Part shown: one piece after another, positions 61,075-64,000 of the stretch | How the letters are laid out: every line of letters starts with the position of its first letter | Position numbering within the stretch: the stretch's first letter is position 1 | Source of the DNA: Ignavibacteria bacterium | GTDB lineage: Bacteria; Bacteroidota; Ignavibacteria; Tepidaquicellales; Tepidaquicellaceae | Length of the DNA stretch: 64,000 nt | Direction of reading: 5' to 3' | Assembly: GCA_016709315.1 (NCBI GenBank) | Contig: JADJMZ010000001.1 | Span: forward strand, 1,178,001-1,242,000 | Made by a program: the position numbers and the translations under genes | The notes under the pieces: generated by a model | Told to the model about the DNA's origin: nothing | What the model saw: the letters and a program-made list of their open reading frames with translations, nothing else | Database searches by the model: none

Positions 61075-62838
61075 TTAAAAATCATTTATCAATCCGAAAT
61101 TTATTTTTCCGTCTAAAATTCCGTCATCTTTTCCGAGAGCATAACTAACGCCGATTATTCCAAGAGAAGATTCAAGTCTGATCCCGAATCCGTATCCGTA
61201 AAGAAATCCGCTCTGAGACGAATAATTATTAATCAGGTCTTCAGGACGGAAGAAATATCCGGCATCAAAAAATCCGAAAAGAAATCCCTTCCTTGAAATT
61301 GAATATCTGAGTTCAGCATTTCCTGAAGCAATTCTTGAAGCCAGGAATTGTTCGTTTCTGTATCCGCGGATAAATTTGTTACCGCCTATACGGAAAAAAT
61401 CAGAATCTTCAAGCTTATCGGATCTCACTTCCCCTCCAAAAAGTTTTAACAGCGCTGTCTGCCGTTTCAGGAATGAAGAGTAAAAATCCAGTTCGATGTA
61501 ATATCTCTGCATGGAATAATTTTCACTGTAACCGGAATTTTGAAGACTGGAAATATTGAAAATTCTTTTATTTCCGTAAGAGTAAAATGATTTATATAAA
61601 AAACCTTTTGACGGAACAAATATATTGTCCCGGCTGTCATATCTTAATTCGACTCCGGATGAAAATGTCCGTGAATCCGCTATCAGAAAAGAAGGGTTTG
61701 CTATATCAGAAGGAATAACCCTGTTATATCCGGCAATAAGTGAAACGGTAAATTTATCAGAAAAAAGAAAATCGCCTTTCAGATCTAAATTCCTGAGCGT
61801 ATAGGTAGTATCCTGAATTCTCTGCAGAAAACCAAAATTCAGATTCAGCGGGAAATTAAAAAAATAAGGTTCGAGATATTTAAATTCCAGTTCCTGAGTT
61901 TCCTTTACTTCCTGCTGATATTTCGCATCAATCCTTCTGCCCGTTCCGAATAAATTCCTGAATGATACATTGACCAGACCGGTAAAATATCCATTATCAT
62001 TTTCACCGGAAGGAGGATTGTATCCGATGATCCCGTCGAATGTATTTGTATTGCCTTCTTTAACCTCTATGAGCAGACCCGATCCGGTTTTATTTCTTTC
62101 GGAATAAATTTTCGGATCGTCTATAAACTCAAATATATTAAGTCTGTCAAGGCGCTCTTTCATTTCCTGAAAAGATTTTGAAGTAATGAATTTATTCTTG
62201 TCCAGATGAAGTTCGCGCAGTATAACGTTTTCTTCTGTTGTTTCATTGCCTTTGATCTTAACCTGATCAATTTTGACTCTGGAATTCTCAGTTACAAAAA
62301 GTTCTAATTTTAGTTTATTCTTTTCTCCAGATTTATATACTGAAATATCCTTTACGCTGATTTTAGCAAAAGGAAGTTCTTTAGCTTCATAAGTTTTCAG
62401 AAGCTCCAGTAAATCATCATTAAGAATCGCTTCATTCAGCACGTCGCCTTGTTTTGTTATAAATAAATTCAGAATTTCATTATCATTTAAAACTGTATTT
62501 CCGTCAATTAGAATTTCTCCGATAACAACTTTTTCTCCTTCATTAATTTTCAGAGTAATATCCGCAAAAGAAGAGTCTTCACTATAAAAAACGCTTTCTT
62601 CTTCAAACTTTGTAAAAAGAAAACCGGAAGACTTATATTTATCCCGAATAGTTTTAAGATCAATCCTGAACTGCTCTTCTTTAAAATTACCATCTTTTTT
62701 GGAAAGCATAAGTTCAAGTATGTTACCCTTTGTAAGATATTCATTACCGCTAATTTCGATAGATGAGATCTTAGTCTGTGCATTTAAGCAGAATAAGGGA
62801 ATAAGAATAAAAAATAATATTGGAGGAAATTTAATCAT
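61075..62838 (-). CDS. Omp85-family outer-membrane protein with POTRA domains, copy 2
   Basis: The 587-residue protein has a signal peptide (4-20, ending LNAQ). POTRA repeats (about 22-255) include KISSIEISGNEYLTKGNI, VVIGEILIDGNTVLNDNEIL and RVKIDQVKIKGNETTEENVI. A barrel follows with the FRIGGNKFIRGY loop motif, then RYSISRKGFLFGFFDAGYF, and it ends near SLGIIGVSYALGK. The barrel differs from copy 1, so the two are not recent duplicates. It could be TamA/BamA-like. It stands alone, convergent with hppA. Confidence 0.88.
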   Translation of the reverse strand: MIKFPPILFFILIPLFCLNAQTKISSIEISGNEYLTKGNILELMLSKKDGNFKEEQFRIDLKTIRDKYKSSGFLFTKFEEESVFYSEDSSFADITLKINEGEKVVIGEILIDGNTVLNDNEILNLFITKQGDVLNEAILNDDLLELLKTYEAKELPFAKISVKDISVYKSGEKNKLKLELFVTENSRVKIDQVKIKGNETTEENVILRELHLDKNKFITSKSFQEMKERLDRLNIFEFIDDPKIYSERNKTGSGLLIEVKEGNTNTFDGIIGYNPPSGENDNGYFTGLVNVSFRNLFGTGRRIDAKYQQEVKETQELEFKYLEPYFFNFPLNLNFGFLQRIQDTTYTLRNLDLKGDFLFSDKFTVSLIAGYNRVIPSDIANPSFLIADSRTFSSGVELRYDSRDNIFVPSKGFLYKSFYSYGNKRIFNISSLQNSGYSENYSMQRYYIELDFYSSFLKRQTALLKLFGGEVRSDKLEDSDFFRIGGNKFIRGYRNEQFLASRIASGNAELRYSISRKGFLFGFFDAGYFFRPEDLINNYSSQSGFLYGYGFGIRLESSLGIIGVSYALGKDDGILDGKINFGLINDF

Positions 62839-63432
62839 GATCTGTAGTATAATCTAATTCAAATGAAAGAAAATTAAAACTTAATTAAAATATGACTTTG
62901 AAATTATTTCCCACTTATACTTCCGGGATACATTTTCTCATTCTCAGAAAGGTCAGATGTTAGATTAACTACAAGTGTTAAGTAAAAGTTTAAATATTTA
63001 AGTTTTACTTACATATAAAATACATAACTGTTTTCACTTAAAAATATTTCCTGCTTAAAAATTCAGAAATAAGCTGCAGAACCTCTGTCAATCTTTTATC
63101 TTGAAACTGAACATTAAAATTACGATTTTGAATTCAGTTTAAAAGAAATCAATCAATACCAGACACTTTTAATCTTTTTTAAGCTATAGAGTAACTAATT
63201 TTATCAGGTAAAGGTCTTATTATTAAGTTTTATTGCATGACAGCTTTCCGGAGCAATTACCGCTAAAAATTATCCACTTCGGTTATTCATAATTATACTG
63301 TTATAAGCAATACTGAAAATTTCAGATTACATAATATTGCTGATTTTAAAATTATTTTTTAAAAATAAACTGATACTGTAAATTTTTGCAGATGACAAAC
63401 AAAGTTAATCAGAACTAACACATTAAGCTTAT
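62839..63432. other. 594-base intergenic region with one palindrome
   Basis: I see no gene here. At 62979-63011 the ends taagtaaaa and ttttactta form a nine-base inverted repeat within a nearly continuous 33-base palindrome. The region is very AT-rich, divergent between an Omp85 gene and cmk, and may contain promoters, but no confident motif was found. Confidence 0.4.
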
Positions 63433-64000
63433 ATGGAAAAAATTATCGTTGCCATTGACGGACCTTCGGGGACAGGCAAAAGCACTACAGCAAGACTTCT
63501 TGCGGAAAAATTAGGTTTTTTATATATAGACAGCGGGGCAATGTACAGAGCAATAACTTATGAACTGCTGGCAAATGATGTCAAACCGACAGATATAAAA
63601 AAGATCCTTCAGCTTACACAAAATTCAAAAATGTCTTTTGAAGGCGAAGAGTTTATTCTCAACGGCAAAAATATTACCAAAGAGATCCGTTCTCTTGAAG
63701 TAACTAATAAGGTCAGCAGCGTAAGCGCAATAAAGGAAATCAGGAAAGTGCTGGTGGATAAACAGAGAGAATTTGCAAAGGACACGAGTGTAGTTATGGA
63801 CGGAAGGGATATTGGAACTGTTGTTTTCCCCGACGCTAATTTTAAGTTTTTTCTTGTTTGTGACCTTAAAACAAGAGCTGCCAGAAGAAGACAGGATTTT
63901 ATAGACCACGGTTTGAGGATACCTATAGAAAAAATCATGGTGGAACTCAGTAAAAGAGATAAAATAGATTCTTCAAGAAAGGAAAGTCCGCTAAAAAAAG
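63433..64000 (+). CDS. cmk: Cytidylate kinase, 3'-truncated at window edge
   Basis: The frame from ATG 63433 is open to the window's end. It has the CMP-kinase start IIVAIDGPSGTGKST (P-loop) followed by LLAEKLGFLYIDSGAMYRAIT and VVMDGRDIGTVVFPDA, plus RAARRRQDF (lid region). Cmk phosphorylates CMP and dCMP with ATP. It is usually followed by ribosomal protein S1; that gene is beyond the window. Confidence 0.93.
   Translation, partial: MEKIIVAIDGPSGTGKSTTARLLAEKLGFLYIDSGAMYRAITYELLANDVKPTDIKKILQLTQNSKMSFEGEEFILNGKNITKEIRSLEVTNKVSSVSAIKEIRKVLVDKQREFAKDTSVVMDGRDIGTVVFPDANFKFFLVCDLKTRAARRRQDFIDHGLRIPIEKIMVELSKRDKIDSSRKESPLKK

Overview
This AT-rich, gene-dense window looks like chromosome from a Gram-negative bacterium of the Bacteroidota/Chlorobiota/Ignavibacteria assemblage, with Ignavibacteria most likely. 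The main clue is a secreted metalloprotease (3588-5816) that ends in a type IX secretion sorting domain with a PNPFNPST motif. Supporting signs are DUF1573, DUF4783 and Big_5-type lipoproteins, a TonB receptor with a carboxypeptidase-like N-domain, two Omp85 proteins, and mostly absent Shine-Dalgarno sequences. The taxonomy is inference. No integrase, transposase, phage gene or CRISPR array was found.

Layout. 1-3.6 kb: the end of a Nudix hydrolase, a small membrane protein, then ruvB with a rhodanese/MauE-like/DUF1573 trio. 3.6-6.2 kb: the T9SS metzincin and a structured intergenic repeat. 6.2-10.7 kb: an inositol-phosphatase/MBL/two-unknown operon, then Mrp, a lipoprotein and Nfu (Fe-S cluster carriers). 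10.7-16.5 kb: sugar nucleotidyltransferase, methyltransferase, two glycosyltransferases and an MFS transporter; two copies of a ~160-bp palindromic element bracket the last two genes. 16.7-21.2 kb: nadA, the RNase P RNA gene on the minus strand, an RNase HI / zinc-ribbon / shortened Nif3 operon, and metF. 21.3-30.5 kb: a PD40 propeller, an asymmetric pair of ABC exporters, a 14-TM MFS exporter and a TonB receptor. 30.5-36.6 kb: tRNA-Ser(GGA), EVE protein, UvrD/PcrA helicase, aminopeptidase P and purF. 36.9-39.6 kb: a PHP protein and three small membrane proteins (DUF2085, an unknown, DUF2752). 39.7-47.2 kb: two paralogous oligopeptide-binding lipoproteins around hpf-hprK, then two Opp/Dpp permeases. 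47.2-56.8 kb: DUF2795 protein, Omp85, holB, Big_5 lipoprotein, a frameshift-split NtrY-like kinase and a DUF4783 protein. 57.0-64.0 kb: tRNA-Met, rplY, pth, a membrane pyrophosphatase, a second Omp85 protein and the start of cmk.

Most genes are housekeeping or envelope genes. The best candidates for something less described are: (a) the split kinase, (b) the Nif3-like gene reduced to its PII-like middle and C-terminal part, (c) the cysteine-bearing rhodanese/MauE/DUF1573 trio, (d) the DUF2085/unknown/DUF2752 trio, (e) five families of palindromic or repeated intergenic elements, and (f) perfect inverted repeats in front of uvrD and mrp. I saw no clear new defence system. All assignments come from reading sequence and remembered family motifs; nothing was searched.
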